DNA of 33,315 nt, taken from assembly GCA_963808455.1 (NCBI GenBank), contig CAWEHT010000351.1:1-33315 (forward strand), read 5' to 3'. The notes beneath the pieces were generated by a model. The model saw only the letters and a list, made by a program, of their open reading frames with translations. It made no database searches and had not been told where the DNA came from. This stretch comes from CAWEHT01 sp963808455. Lineage in GTDB: Bacteria > Chloroflexota > Anaerolineae > CG2-30-64-16. The position numbers and the translations under genes were made by a program. Each line of letters opens with the position of its first letter. Position 1 is the first letter of the stretch. Below are positions 8,056 to 17,002 of this stretch, piece by piece.

Positions 8056-9729
8056 ATGAAGCATCCAAACATGGGAGATTCACTTCGCATCATACCCCTG
8101 GGTGGCCTGGGCGAAATCGGCAAGAACATGACCGTCTACGAATACGGTCGCAACATCATGATCATCGACGTCGGCATGATGATCCCTGAACATGACATGT
8201 TCGGCATCGACCTGGTCATCCCCGATTTCAGCTATTTGCAAGACAAGGCCGACATGGTGCGCGGCATCGTGATCACCCACGGGCACGAAGACCATATCGG
8301 TGGCCTGCCCTATCTGTTGGGCAAAGTGATACCCGTAGAAACGCCCATCTACGGCACGCGACTGGCCTGCGCCTTGATCGAGAACCGGCTGGCCGAGCAC
8401 CAGCTGCTCGAGCGCGCCGCGATCTCGCCGCGCGACCCGGGCGATCGCCTGCGGGTCGGGCCTTTCGAAGTGGACTTGATGTCGATCACGCATTCCATCC
8501 CACAGGGCGTGGACCTGGCCATCCAGACCGAAGTGGGACGGATCATCCACACGGGAGACTTCAAGCTGGATTTCACGCCTGTCCACGGCAGCGGCCCCGA
8601 TCTGAGCCGGCTGGGCCAGCTGGGCGCGGAGGGCATCCTGGCGCTGTTGAGCGATTCCACCGGTGCGGAGCGCCCGGGCTCCACACCGACTGAGCAGGTG
8701 ATCGACCCCGAGTTTGATCGCATTTTCCGCGACGCCCCCGGGCGCATCATCGTGGCCACCTTTGCGTCACTGCTCAGCCGGGTGCAGCAAGTCATCAACG
8801 CCGCCCAGCGCCATGGCCGGGTGGTCGCGCTGGCCGGCTACTCCATGTTCAAGACGGTGGAAATCGGGCGCCAACTGGGGCAGTTGGATGTTCCACAAGG
8901 CGTGTTAGTAGACCTCTACGAGACCCGGCGGATGCCGGACAGTCGTGTGGTGATCGTCACCACGGGCAGCCAGGGCCAACCCGCGGCCGCGCTGGCCCGC
9001 ATGGCCGAAGGCAGCCACAAACAGCTCGATATCAAGCCCGGCGACACGGTGGTGGTTTCCTCGAATCCAATCCCGGGCAATGAAGAGGAAGTCGCGCGCG
9101 TTATCAACAAACTGTTCGCACGCGGCGCCAATGTGATCTACCCGCCCCTGGCTGCCGTCCACGTTTCGGGCCATGCCAGCCAGGAAGAGCTCAAGCTGAT
9201 GCTGTCGCTGACACGGCCTCGCTTCTTCGTGCCGATCCACGGCGAGCTGCGCCATCTCCACGCCCACGCGCGCCTGGCCCGCCAGCTCGGCATCCCCGAC
9301 GACAACATCTTCGTGCTGGCCAATGGCTCTGTGCTGGAGCTGACGAGGTCCAGCGCGGGGTGGGGGAGCAGCTGCCTTACGAGGACGTCTTTGTAGATGG
9401 GTCCGGCGTGGGCGACATCGGCCCAGCCGTGATGCGCGAGCGCGAGGCGCTGGCCCGCGATGGCTTCGTCATCGCCGTGGTGCCGGTCAGCCTGGCCACC
9501 GGCGAGCTGACCGGCAGGCCGGAGCTGGTGTCACGCGGCTTCGTCTATCTGCCGCGAGAACCAGGAACTGCTCGACAAGGCCTCCGAACAGGTCTATCAC
9601 CTGCTCGCGGGGCCGATCACACGCAAGTCCCGCTCCATCAGCGACCGGACCGAGGACATCCTCAGGCAGGTTTTCTACCAGGAGACAGGCCGCAAGCCGA
9701 CGATCATCGCGGTGGTGACGAGGGTATGA
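8056..9729 (+). CDS. rnj: ribonuclease J (two frame breaks)
   Basis: RNase J is a metallo-beta-lactamase/beta-CASP nuclease with 5'-3' exonuclease and endonuclease activity in mRNA decay and rRNA maturation. The zinc motif HGHEDH is at residues 75-80, with THSIPQ near 145-150, HTGDFKLD near 165-172, and the beta-CASP part ending in HVSGHASQEEL and FVPIHGELRHL. Two single-base errors break the frame. One G is missing near 9358; restoring it continues into PYEDVFVDGSGVGDIG. One extra C near 9552 hides RENQELLDKASEQVY. Corrected, the protein ends at the TGA at 9727-9729 after VFYQETGRKPTIIAVVTRV and is about 557 residues, the normal length. The start at 8056 has a GAGG very close upstream; 8071 is an alternative. 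The gene is convergent with rny. Confidence 0.93.
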
Positions 9730-9750
9730 AGCAAGGCGTAAGATGCGGAA

Positions 9751-9820
9751 ACAGGGAGCAGGGAGAAGAAGGGATGGCCCTCTCCTTGCTCCCTGTTCCT
9801 TGCTCCCTGTTCCCTGTTCC
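9751..9820. repeat. heptamer-rich inverted and tandem repeat between rnj and rny
   Basis: ACAGGGAGCAGGGAGA (9751-9766) is the reverse complement of 9781-9796 with one mismatch, around a 14-base loop. TTGCTCCCTGTTCC is then tandemly repeated exactly at 9786-9799 and 9800-9813, with a further partial unit. The repeat fills almost the whole gap between the two converging genes and may act as a bidirectional terminator-like structure. It is not preceded or followed by a U-tract. Confidence 0.7.
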
Positions 9821-9823
9821 TTG

Positions 9824-11399
9824 CTACTTGGCGAGCTCGACGGCTCGGGTCTCGCGGATCACCGTGACCTTGATCTGCCCCGGGTACTCCAGGCTGTCTT
9901 CGATCTTCTTGGCGATGTCGCGCGCCAGGCGGATGGAAGCCAGGTCGTCGATGTCCTCAGGCTTGACGATGATACGGATCTCGCGCCCGGCCTGAATAGC
10001 AAAGGTCTGCGACACACCGGCGAACGAGTTGCCGATATCTTCCAGGGCCTTGATGCGCTTGACGTAGGTTTCCAGTGACTCGCGCCGCGTGCCCGGACGG
10101 GCGCCGCTGATGGCGTCCGCCGCCGTCACAATCACCGCCTCCAGCGACTGCTGTTCAGTCTCGTGATGATGTGAGGCAATACAGTTGACCACTTTATCGG
10201 GCGCGCCGTAGCGCTTGGCGATTTCGGCACCGATGCTGGCATGCGGTCCCTCGACCTCGTGGCTGACCGCTTTGCCCAGGTCGTGCAGCAAGGCGCCCAT
10301 CTTGGCAACCTGCACATCACCGCCGAGCTCCGATGCCAGCATGCCGGCAATGTGCGCCGCCTCGATGGCATGGGCCAGCTGGTTCTGGCCATAGCTGGTG
10401 CGATACTTGAGCCGGCCCACCAGCTTGATGAGCTCCGGGTGAAGGCCCTGCAGCCCCAGCTCGATCAGGGCTTGCTCACCGGCGTCCTTGATTGACTTCT
10501 CGACCTCTTCCTGGGCTTTCTGTACCTCTTTTTCGATGCGGCCAGGGTGGATACGCCCATCCTGCACGAGGCGGCTGAACGTCAACCTGGCAACCTCGCG
10601 TCGCACCGGATCAAAACTCGAGACGATCACGGCCTCAGGAGTGTCGTTGACCACCAGGTTGACGCCCGTGGCAAGCTCGATTGCCCGGATGTTGCGGCCC
10701 TGGCGGCCGATGATGCGCCCCTTCATCTCGTCGTTGGGCAGCGCGACGCTGGACACGGTGGTCTCGGACACGTGATCGGACGCCAAACGTTCGATGGCCC
10801 AGGTGATGATTTCTCGGGCGCGGGTCTCGGCTTGCGCTTGAGTCTCGGCTTCCACGTCGCGGATCCTGCGTGCCATATCCTGGCGCGCGTCTCGCTCCAC
10901 GGCAACGAGCAGCTCCTGCCGGGCCTCGTCGCGCGACATCTGGCTGATGCGCTCCATCTCGGCCACGTGTTGCTCTTCGATCTTCTTCGAGATCGGTCTC
11001 GCGCTTGTCCAGCTTGCTCTGGCGCTGATTCAACTTGCGATCGTGGCTCTCCAACTGTTCCAGTTTGGCGTCCTGCATCTCCTGGCGCCGCTGGAGCCGT
11101 TCTTCCGATCGTTCAAGCTCGCGGCGCCGTCGCAATACCTCCTGTTCGGACTCTTCGAGAATTTGCAGCTTTTTTTCCTGGGCGGCCAGCTCAACGGTCT
11201 TCGCCTGGCTCTCGGCCTGAGCCAACAGCCGATTGGCCTCAGCTCCTGCCGTCTTGACGCGTGACTCCACCTCCGCCAAAGCCTTCGCCTGGCGCGACTT
11301 GTAGAGAAAATAGCCGATGCTCGCGCCTGCCGCTGCGGCCACCAGGAAGATAAGCAGGGAAATGATCAGGCGTGCCCCTGCGCTTCCTGTCCACCACAT
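9824..11399 (-). CDS. rny: ribonuclease Y (one frame break)
   Basis: RNase Y is a membrane-anchored endoribonuclease that starts mRNA turnover. The N-terminus has one transmembrane helix (about 11-33, LIISLLIFLVAAAAG and on), followed by a long Glu/Lys/Arg/Gln coiled coil to about residue 190. The KH domain has MKGRIIGRQGRNIRAIE and DPVRREVARL. The HD domain has HAIEAAHIAGML and the metal-binding ALLHDLGKA. The C-terminus ends in REIRIIVKPEDIDD and KVTVIRETRAVELAK. The frame breaks near 10990: one missing base turns ETDLEKKIEEQHVAEME into ETDLEEDRRAT. Corrected, the protein is about 525 residues, the normal size. The start at 11399 begins the membrane anchor directly. It lies about 95 bases after recX in the same direction and may be cotranscribed with it. 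Confidence 0.94.
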
Positions 11400-11493
11400 A
11401 CCGATTCCTCACTTTCGTTTGCCAAGAGAAGAATATCGCAGCGCCAGCGCGTGGGTACTCGCCGGCGCCATCAAAAGATATCTATAGGAACGC

Positions 11494-12153
11494 TCAACCA
11501 TCAACCTGGTCCCCTGCCGCGCCTTCTGTCAGCTCGCTCTCCAGCCGCACGATCGCCCCCCGAATGACGCTGTAGTCGAAGCCGCGCCTGGCCAGAAAAG
11601 CCGTCAACCGGCTGCGAAAATCGCGCCGGTTGCTGGCGAGCAAGGCATACAAGCGCTGAGCTTGCGGCCGGGCCGCCCGGCATGCCAATTCTTCGAGATC
11701 GAGATCCTCGACCATGGCCGCCGCTAATTCTTCGTCGACGCCTTTGCCGCGCAGCTCGTGGCGCAGAGCCCGCGCCCCCAGAGGCTTGAACTGCCGGCGG
11801 TTCTCGATCCAGAAGCGACTGAACTCCTGATCGTCGACGTAGCCCTGGGCGCGCAGGCGTTCGATGATGCGCTCGATCAGTTCCTCGTCCAGGCCGGCGC
11901 GGCCCAGGTTGCGCCGCACTTCGGCCTCACTGCGCGGCCGGTAAGCCAGGAACCGCACCGCACGATCGTAAGCCTTTTGTTCTTCATCCAGCCCGCGCAG
12001 GCGCGCGATGTCGGCGTCGGTCAAGTATTGGCCCGGCTTGAGCCCGGCCGCAACCACGTCGGGCAAGCCGAACGCAAACTTGCCGTCCAGGTTGACGTTG
12101 ACCCGGTCAGCGCGTTGTTTCTGGTAGGTCAGCGCCGTCACTTTGCCGGCCAT
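11494..12153 (-). CDS. recX: RecX regulatory protein
   Basis: RecX binds RecA filaments and limits RecA activity. This 219-residue protein shows three-helix repeats typical of RecX: AYDRAVRFLAYRPRSEAEVRRNL, then ELIERIIERLRAQGYVDDQEFSRFWIENR and GARALRHELRGKGVDEEL, and a last repeat FRSRLTAFLARRGFDYSVIRGAIVRL. An N-terminal extension of about 60 residues, VTALTYQKQRADRVNVNLDG and on, is usual in Gram-positive and Chloroflexota forms. The ATG at 12153 was preferred to the TTG at 12177, because the longer start lies inside the T-tract of the recA-recX terminator, whereas 12153 has an AGAAGG just upstream. It follows recA in the same direction. Confidence 0.9.
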   Translation of the reverse strand: MAGKVTALTYQKQRADRVNVNLDGKFAFGLPDVVAAGLKPGQYLTDADIARLRGLDEEQKAYDRAVRFLAYRPRSEAEVRRNLGRAGLDEELIERIIERLRAQGYVDDQEFSRFWIENRRQFKPLGARALRHELRGKGVDEELAAAMVEDLDLEELACRAARPQAQRLYALLASNRRDFRSRLTAFLARRGFDYSVIRGAIVRLESELTEGAAGDQVDG

Positions 12154-12168
12154 CACCTTCTGGCCCCC

Positions 12169-12212
12169 AAAAAACAAAGAGCCGTGGCCATAACGGATCC
12201 GCTACGGGGCTC
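12169..12212 (-). terminator. intrinsic terminator between recA and recX
   Basis: On the minus strand GAGCC (12212-12208) pairs with GGCTC (12183-12179), enclosing an inner near-palindrome centred on CGGATCCG with G-U pairs. The stem is followed by TTTGTTTTTT (12178-12169). It lies downstream of recA and immediately before the recX start, so it would reduce recX transcription relative to recA. The remaining 12213-12463 between it and recA shows nothing I can call. Confidence 0.75.
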
Positions 12213-12463
12213 CGCACCACAGCTCCTCTTTGATCCCGCTTCGGCACCGCAGCCAACATCGGCTCGAAGCGGCAGCACGTTGAGTTATGACACGACCGGG
12301 TTTGCCAATCGTCACCAGTCCAACGACATCAGCCAGGAACGGCCGGGCGCTTATCGCCGCGAAGGCACCAGGTACCCCGGTGATTGACCATACCAAACTC
12401 GCTCCAGCCCACGATCGGCGTCTCCGCCGTCAAGAACGTGTCAGACTACGTGCCAGGCCGTGG

Positions 12464-13516
12464 TTACTCATCCCCGTCGCCGTCGGCATCCTCGCGCGCC
12501 GCGTTGGCGACCATACCCGGGACAGGATGCAGCTCCGCCATCGCGCGAATGGCGTTCTCGATCTCCTGGCCCACGGCGGGCGACTGATCGAGAAACTCTT
12601 TGGCATTTTCACGGCCCTGCCCCAAACGCAGGTCCTTGTAGCTGTAGAACGCCCCGCGCTTCTCGATCAGCCCCATGCTCGTGCCCAGATCCAGCAAATC
12701 ACCCGCCTTACTGATGCCCTGATTGTACATGATATCGAATTCGGCCTGATGAAACGGCGGCGCCACCTTGTTCTTCTTGATGGTCACCCGGGTGCGACTG
12801 CCCACGGTGTTGCCACCCTGTTTGATGCTCTCGATGCGCCGCACGTCCATGCGCACGCTGGCGTAGAACTTCAGCGCCAGCCCGCCAGACGTAGTTTCAG
12901 GATTGCCGAACATGATCCCGATCTTCTGCCGCAACTGGTTGGTGAAAATCAGGGCGGTGTTGCTCGAGTTGATCGCCCCGACCAGTTTGCGCAACGCCTG
13001 TGACATCAGCCGGGCCTGCAAGCCGACATGGCTGTCACCCATCTCGCCCTCGATCTCGGCGTGCGGCACGAGGGCCGCCACCGAATCGATGACAACCACG
13101 TCGATGGCTCCCGAACGGATCAGGGCCTCGGCTATTTCCAGCGCCTGCTCCCCGGTGTCCGGCTGTGAGATGTAGAGCTGGTCAACGTTTACCCCGCAGC
13201 ATGCGGCATAGCCCGGGTCCAGGGCGTGCTCGACATCGATAAAGGCGGCAATACCACCCGCTTTCTGCGCCTCGGCAATGATATGCTGGCAGATGGTCGT
13301 CTTCCCAGAAGACTCCGGGCCATAAATCTCGGTGACCCTTCCACGCGGCACGCCCCCGATTCCCAACGCCAGATCCAGCGACAGGGAACCGGTGGGGATG
13401 GCTGCCACCTTGAGGTGCTCGGCCTCTCCCAGACGCATCACCGTGCCTTCACCGAAACGCTTCTTCAGGCTTGCCAGCGTCGTGTCCAGCGCCTTGAGCT
13501 TGCCAGTGTCTGCCAT
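12464..13516 (-). CDS. recA: recombinase RecA
   Basis: RecA is the DNA-dependent ATPase that drives homologous strand exchange. The protein has 350 residues. Walker A GPESSGKT is at 66-73, followed by the FIDVEHALDP segment, Walker B VVVIDSVAAL, and the L1/L2 region with GDSHVGLQARLMSQALRKL and TNQLRQKIGIMFGNPETTSGG. The C-terminus is acidic (DADGDGDE), as is usual. The ATG at 13516 was chosen: GGAGAAG lies just upstream and MADTGKLKALDTTLASL is the normal start, whereas the open frame extends 13 codons further. The frame is intact. recX follows across an intrinsic terminator. Confidence 0.97.
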   Translation of the reverse strand: MADTGKLKALDTTLASLKKRFGEGTVMRLGEAEHLKVAAIPTGSLSLDLALGIGGVPRGRVTEIYGPESSGKTTICQHIIAEAQKAGGIAAFIDVEHALDPGYAACCGVNVDQLYISQPDTGEQALEIAEALIRSGAIDVVVIDSVAALVPHAEIEGEMGDSHVGLQARLMSQALRKLVGAINSSNTALIFTNQLRQKIGIMFGNPETTSGGLALKFYASVRMDVRRIESIKQGGNTVGSRTRVTIKKNKVAPPFHQAEFDIMYNQGISKAGDLLDLGTSMGLIEKRGAFYSYKDLRLGQGRENAKEFLDQSPAVGQEIENAIRAMAELHPVPGMVANAAREDADGDGDE

Positions 13517-13588
13517 CAACTTCTCCAATCCATGCAATACGGTGTAGGCACACATAAGCCATGCCGAAGGGCGCGCCTTACGAATCTC

Positions 13589-13617
13589 AGTTTACACTAT
13601 ATACGGTGAAAAAGCAA
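13589..13617 (-). promoter_or_regulatory. recA promoter candidate
   Basis: On the minus strand TTGCTT (13617-13612) and TAAACT (13594-13589) are 17 bases apart. The site lies 73 bases before the recA ATG. I see no GAAC-N4-GTTC type SOS box near it. Confidence 0.4.
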
Positions 13618-13722
13618 GCAACGTGGCGATTCAAGAGGGGTGGCCAGGTTAAGGCATGGCCCCGCCGCGGGCAGGTTTTGGCCCACCGGTACGGAATTCG
13701 TGGCCCGTGACCTTGCCAAGAG

Positions 13723-13751
13723 TTGCACAAAGGCACCGCGAGTGTTATCAT
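13723..13751 (+). promoter_or_regulatory. rex promoter candidate
   Basis: TTGCAC (13723-13728) and TATCAT (13746-13751) are separated by 17 bases, about 90 bases before the rex ATG. This promoter is divergent from that of recA. Confidence 0.45.
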
Positions 13752-13763
13752 TTAGTCGAGGGC

Positions 13764-13770
13764 TTCACAA
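13764..13770 (+). promoter_or_regulatory. possible Rex half-site TTCACAA
   Basis: TTCACAA matches one half of the known Rex operator (TTGTGAA-N4-TTCACAA) and falls just downstream of the predicted rex start point. The left half-site is not present at the expected spacing, so autoregulation is only a suggestion. Confidence 0.25.
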
Positions 13771-13840
13771 AGATGATACGAAGCATCCACAGGCGCTGTG
13801 CGACTCATCAGCAAGCTCTGGCCAGAAAGAGGATCTAGAG

Positions 13841-14464
13841 ATGGCGAGACGCGTGATTCCAGACATTGTGATCGGCAGGCTCCCTGTCTACTTGCGAGCG
13901 CTGAACTTCCTTCTGACCGAGGGGCGTGAGATCACGTCATCCCAGGAACTGGGCGACCGCCTGGGCATCTCCTCGGCCCAGATCCGCAAGGACCTGTCAC
14001 ACTTCGGCGAGTTCGGCAAGCAAGGCACGGGCTACGACATCGGCTTCCTACGCGATCAGCTGCGCCAGATCATGAAGGTGGACCGCATGTGGGAGGTCGC
14101 GCTGGTAGGGGCCGGCAACCTGGGCAAGGCCATCGCTGACTACGGCGGCTTTGCCGGCAAAGGCTTCACCATCACCGCGATCTTCGACAACGACCCCACC
14201 AAGATCGGCAAGACCATGGGCGTCAACCACGTGGCGGTGTTGCCCGTTAGCGAATTGACAGAGACCATCCGCGCCAATGGTATCCAGGTCGGCATCGTGG
14301 CCACGCCGGCCGAGGTGGCCCAGGGTGTGGCGCGCGCGATGGCGGAAGCGGGCGTGCGCGCCATGCTGAACTACGCCCCGATCACCCTGACCGTGCCCTC
14401 AGGCGTCCGCGTCCAGTATATCGACCCGGCGGTGGGGTTACAGCGCATGACCTATTATCTCTGA
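13841..14464 (+). CDS. rex: redox-sensing transcriptional repressor Rex
   Basis: Rex senses the NADH/NAD+ ratio and represses fermentation and respiration genes when NADH is low. The 207-residue protein has the N-terminal winged helix (about 1-80) with IGRLPVYLRALNFLL, SSQELGDRLGISSAQIRKDLSHFGEFGKQGTGY split by the recognition helix, then a Rossmann NAD(H) domain with VGAGNLGKAI at 89-98 and IFDNDPTKIG. The C-terminal helix includes MLNYAPITLTVPSGVRVQYIDP. The ATG at 13841 was chosen because it begins the conserved ARRVIPDIVIGRLP and has AGAGGA upstream. It is the first of the long plus-strand run of genes. A small hairpin follows it. Confidence 0.95.
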   Translation: MARRVIPDIVIGRLPVYLRALNFLLTEGREITSSQELGDRLGISSAQIRKDLSHFGEFGKQGTGYDIGFLRDQLRQIMKVDRMWEVALVGAGNLGKAIADYGGFAGKGFTITAIFDNDPTKIGKTMGVNHVAVLPVSELTETIRANGIQVGIVATPAEVAQGVARAMAEAGVRAMLNYAPITLTVPSGVRVQYIDPAVGLQRMTYYL

Positions 14465-14493
14465 CCTGTGCCTTGGCTGGCAGCCCACATCGC

Positions 14494-14517
14494 CGCCAGG
14501 GAGCTCGCTTCCTGGCG
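14494..14517 (+). terminator. possible U-less terminator after rex
   Basis: CGCCAGG (14494-14500) pairs with CCTGGCG (14511-14517), 30 bases after the rex stop. There is no T-tract, so this is a weak call. Confidence 0.3.
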
Positions 14518-14531
14518 ACTTGCGCCTCACG

Positions 14532-14554
14532 TTATGACATGACCGGCGTCATAA
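14532..14554. promoter_or_regulatory. 7-bp inverted repeat, operator candidate
   Basis: TTATGAC (14532-14538) and GTCATAA (14548-14554) form a perfect inverted repeat with a 9-base spacer. It lies 120 bases before the CBS-protein ATG and just upstream of a -10-like TATCAT. The size and symmetry suit a dimeric regulator. Confidence 0.35.
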
Positions 14555-14675
14555 ACATCCCGCCCCACCGGTGCTATCATGGGTGAGTGCTCGGAAGATG
14601 ATCGGCAATGCCAGCTGGCAATCGCGATCTGACCGGCGATGCTCAGCAGAATTGCTGGCACAGGGAGAACAGGTC

Positions 14676-15101
14676 ATGCGCGTGGCAGATATCATGACGC
14701 CCAGCCCGGTCACGGTGACCCAGCGCAATGCGATCCGTACGGCCGTCAACCTTATGCGCGAGCTGGATTTCCGGCGCTTGCCAGTGGTTGACCATGGCAA
14801 GCTGGTCGGCATCATCACCGACCGTGACCTGCGCCGCGCGGCCAACTCCCCCTTCGTGGTCAGGGAAAAGTGGTACGACAACTTTGTGCTCGATCACATT
14901 GAGGTCGGTAGCTGCATGACGACCAACCCGCTGACCATCGGCCCGGACGCCGATGTTGCCGAAGCCGCGCGGATGTTGCGCGAGCACAAGATCGGGGGAT
15001 TGCCCGTCATGGCAGGTGACCAACTCGTGGGGATCATCACCGAGACCGACCTGCTCGATTTCCTGATCGAACTGTTAGAACGCCAACCGGAGCCAAGCTA
15101 G
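14676..15101 (+). CDS. CBS domain-pair protein
   Basis: This 141-residue protein is a stand-alone Bateman module of two CBS domains. Repeat 1 has VADIMTPSPVTVTQRNAIRTAV and LPVVDHGKLVGIITDRDLR; repeat 2 has CMTTNPLTIGPDADVAEAARML and LPVMAGDQLVGIITETDLL. Characterised CBS pairs bind adenine nucleotides or S-adenosyl compounds and regulate a partner, but no partner is fused here. The ATG at 14676 starts at the conserved VADIMTP and has GGGAG and AGG upstream; the longer frame from 14571 lacks a site. A close relative with the same layout lies at 21436-21921. It lies 25 bases before the B12-radical SAM gene. Confidence 0.88.
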   Translation: MRVADIMTPSPVTVTQRNAIRTAVNLMRELDFRRLPVVDHGKLVGIITDRDLRRAANSPFVVREKWYDNFVLDHIEVGSCMTTNPLTIGPDADVAEAARMLREHKIGGLPVMAGDQLVGIITETDLLDFLIELLERQPEPS

Positions 15102-15126
15102 CTCCCATAGAGGAAGAACTTGAGCA

Positions 15127-16920
15127 ATGACAGGCCGACCTGACCTAGTCTTTTTGCACGCGCCCAGCGTCTACGATTTCCGCCAGCACGCCATCCTGTA
15201 TGGTCCCGTCAGCGATCTGGTGCCGTCCACGCCGATCTTCGAAATGTACCCCATCGGCTTCACCACGATGGCGGAGTATCTGGAGCGCCACGGTTTGCGC
15301 GTTCGCATCCTCAACCTGGCCGTGCGCATGCTCAACGACCCGCGGTTCGACCCGGAAGCGCTGCTCAAGGCTCTGCAGCCGGCAGCTTTTGGCATCGATC
15401 TCCACTGGCTGCCCCACGCGCACGGCGTGCTGGCCGTCGCCGAGATCGTCAAGCGGCATCATCCTGACACCCCGATCATCTTCGGTGGCTTCTCGTCCAC
15501 ATACTACCATGAGGAGCTGCTGCGCTACCCGTTCGTCGATTACGTGGTGCGCGGCGATTCAGCCGAAGAGCCGCTCCGCCAATTGATGGCCAACCTGATC
15601 GGGCAGCGCGACGCGCCGGCACTACAAGATATCCCGAACCTGACCTGGCGCGACCGGGCAGGGGATGTACGGGTCAACCCGTTGACCTACCAGCCGGCCA
15701 CACTCGACCACGTCATGCTCGATTACCGATATGTCGTGCGCGCGGTCGCGCGTGATCGGGATGTGCAAAGCTATGTCCCCTTCAAGGACTGGATGGACTA
15801 CCCCATCACAGCCGCGTTGAGCTGCCGCGGCTGCACGCAGAATTGTGTCACGTGCGGCGGATCGGCCGCGTCCTTCAAGGAGATGCACGGCCGCACGCGC
15901 CCCGCCTTCCGCGATCCTGCGCTGCTGGCGGAAGACGTGCGCCGCTCGTCGGCCATGAGCCGTGGCCCTGTTTTCATCCTGGGCGACCTGCGCCAACCAG
16001 GCCAGGATTACGCCGAACGCTTCCTGGATGCCGTGCGCGGCTTTTCAGAACCCGTGATCGTCGAGCTCTTCTCGCCCGCCCCGCGCGACTTTCTGGCCAG
16101 GGTCGCTTCCGCGCTGCCCAATTTCACCTTAGAGGTGTCGCTGGAAAGCCACGACCCGGTTGTGCGCCGCGCTTTCGGCAAAGGCTATGACAACGGGCCG
16201 ATGGAACGCACCCTCGCCGATGCCCTGGACGTGGGCGCCCGGCGCCTCGATGTCTTCTTCATGGCCGGCCTGCCACAGCAGACGGCAGATTCCGTGCTTG
16301 CCACCATCGGCTATTGCGAGCAATTGCTCGGCCGGTTCGGCAAAGATGGGCGGCTCATACCTTTCATCTCGCCGCTGGCGCCCTTCCTGGACCCCGGCAG
16401 CCGCGCGTTCGAACAGCCGCAGCAACACGGTTATCACTTGCTGGCACACACGCTCGAGGAACACAGGCAACGTCTGATTGCGCCCAGCTGGAAATATGTG
16501 CTAAACTATGAAACCAAATGGATGAGCCGTGATCAGATGGTGGCCGCCACGTATGCGGCCGGCAAACGACTCAACCAGATCAAGGCCGACTATGGCCTGG
16601 TCTCGCCGGCGCAGGCCCGGGCAACCGATCAACGTATCGATCGGGCCGTGGCGCTGATGGCCGAGATCGACCGGCTGATGGCCGCCTGCGGGCCCGCCGA
16701 GCTCGACCGGCAATTGGCCCTGCTCAAGTCAGAGATCGATCAGGTCAATATGTCGACGGTCTGCGACAAGAGCGAGTTGAACCTGGACGTGAGGGGACCA
16801 AAGCTGCGCTACCCACGGATGGCTCAAATGGTGGTGGCTGCCGTAGTCCGCGCCTTGGGGCGGCGCGTGCTGGCTGTATTCCATCGCCTCGAGCCTGCCG
16901 CGCTGCCACCCAAGGTCTGA
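15127..16920 (+). CDS. B12-binding domain radical SAM protein
   Basis: This 597-residue enzyme has an N-terminal cobalamin-binding-like domain (about 1-170; PSTPIFEMYPIGFTTMAEYLE, then IIFGGFSSTYYHEELLR and VRGDSAEEPLRQL) and a radical SAM domain. The cluster motif is CX3CX2C at Cys236, Cys240 and Cys243 in CRGCTQNCVTCGG; an extra Cys233 precedes it. Downstream, LEVSLESHDPVVRRAFGKGY and VFFMAGLPQQT fit the radical SAM barrel. The C-terminal 130 residues are helical. It resembles the family called B12-binding domain/radical SAM protein, Ta0216 type, whose reaction is unknown; this is from memory of the motif order. The substrate is unknown. It follows the CBS gene by 25 bases and may share its transcript. 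Confidence 0.87.
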   Translation: MTGRPDLVFLHAPSVYDFRQHAILYGPVSDLVPSTPIFEMYPIGFTTMAEYLERHGLRVRILNLAVRMLNDPRFDPEALLKALQPAAFGIDLHWLPHAHGVLAVAEIVKRHHPDTPIIFGGFSSTYYHEELLRYPFVDYVVRGDSAEEPLRQLMANLIGQRDAPALQDIPNLTWRDRAGDVRVNPLTYQPATLDHVMLDYRYVVRAVARDRDVQSYVPFKDWMDYPITAALSCRGCTQNCVTCGGSAASFKEMHGRTRPAFRDPALLAEDVRRSSAMSRGPVFILGDLRQPGQDYAERFLDAVRGFSEPVIVELFSPAPRDFLARVASALPNFTLEVSLESHDPVVRRAFGKGYDNGPMERTLADALDVGARRLDVFFMAGLPQQTADSVLATIGYCEQLLGRFGKDGRLIPFISPLAPFLDPGSRAFEQPQQHGYHLLAHTLEEHRQRLIAPSWKYVLNYETKWMSRDQMVAATYAAGKRLNQIKADYGLVSPAQARATDQRIDRAVALMAEIDRLMAACGPAELDRQLALLKSEIDQVNMSTVCDKSELNLDVRGPKLRYPRMAQMVVAAVVRALGRRVLAVFHRLEPAALPPKV

Positions 16921-17002
16921 TGCCACTCACTGTAGTGCATCAGGGTGGCCGCTTGAAACTTCACCATCGAGGCTGCGTTCGCGGTTGCCAGGCGGCGCAG
17001 TC

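Noticed and set aside
9340..9560. programmed frameshifting in rnj
   Set aside because: The breaks need both a -1 and a +1 change, lack a slippery heptamer, and similar breaks occur in many genes here, so sequence error is simpler.
12202..12396. 64-codon minus-strand frame between recA and recX
   Set aside because: No ribosome binding site or recognisable motif; part of it lies in the terminator.
13517..13640. SOS (LexA) box before recA
   Set aside because: No GAAC-N4-GTTC or CTG-N10-CAG element stands out; recA regulation in this lineage is unknown to me.
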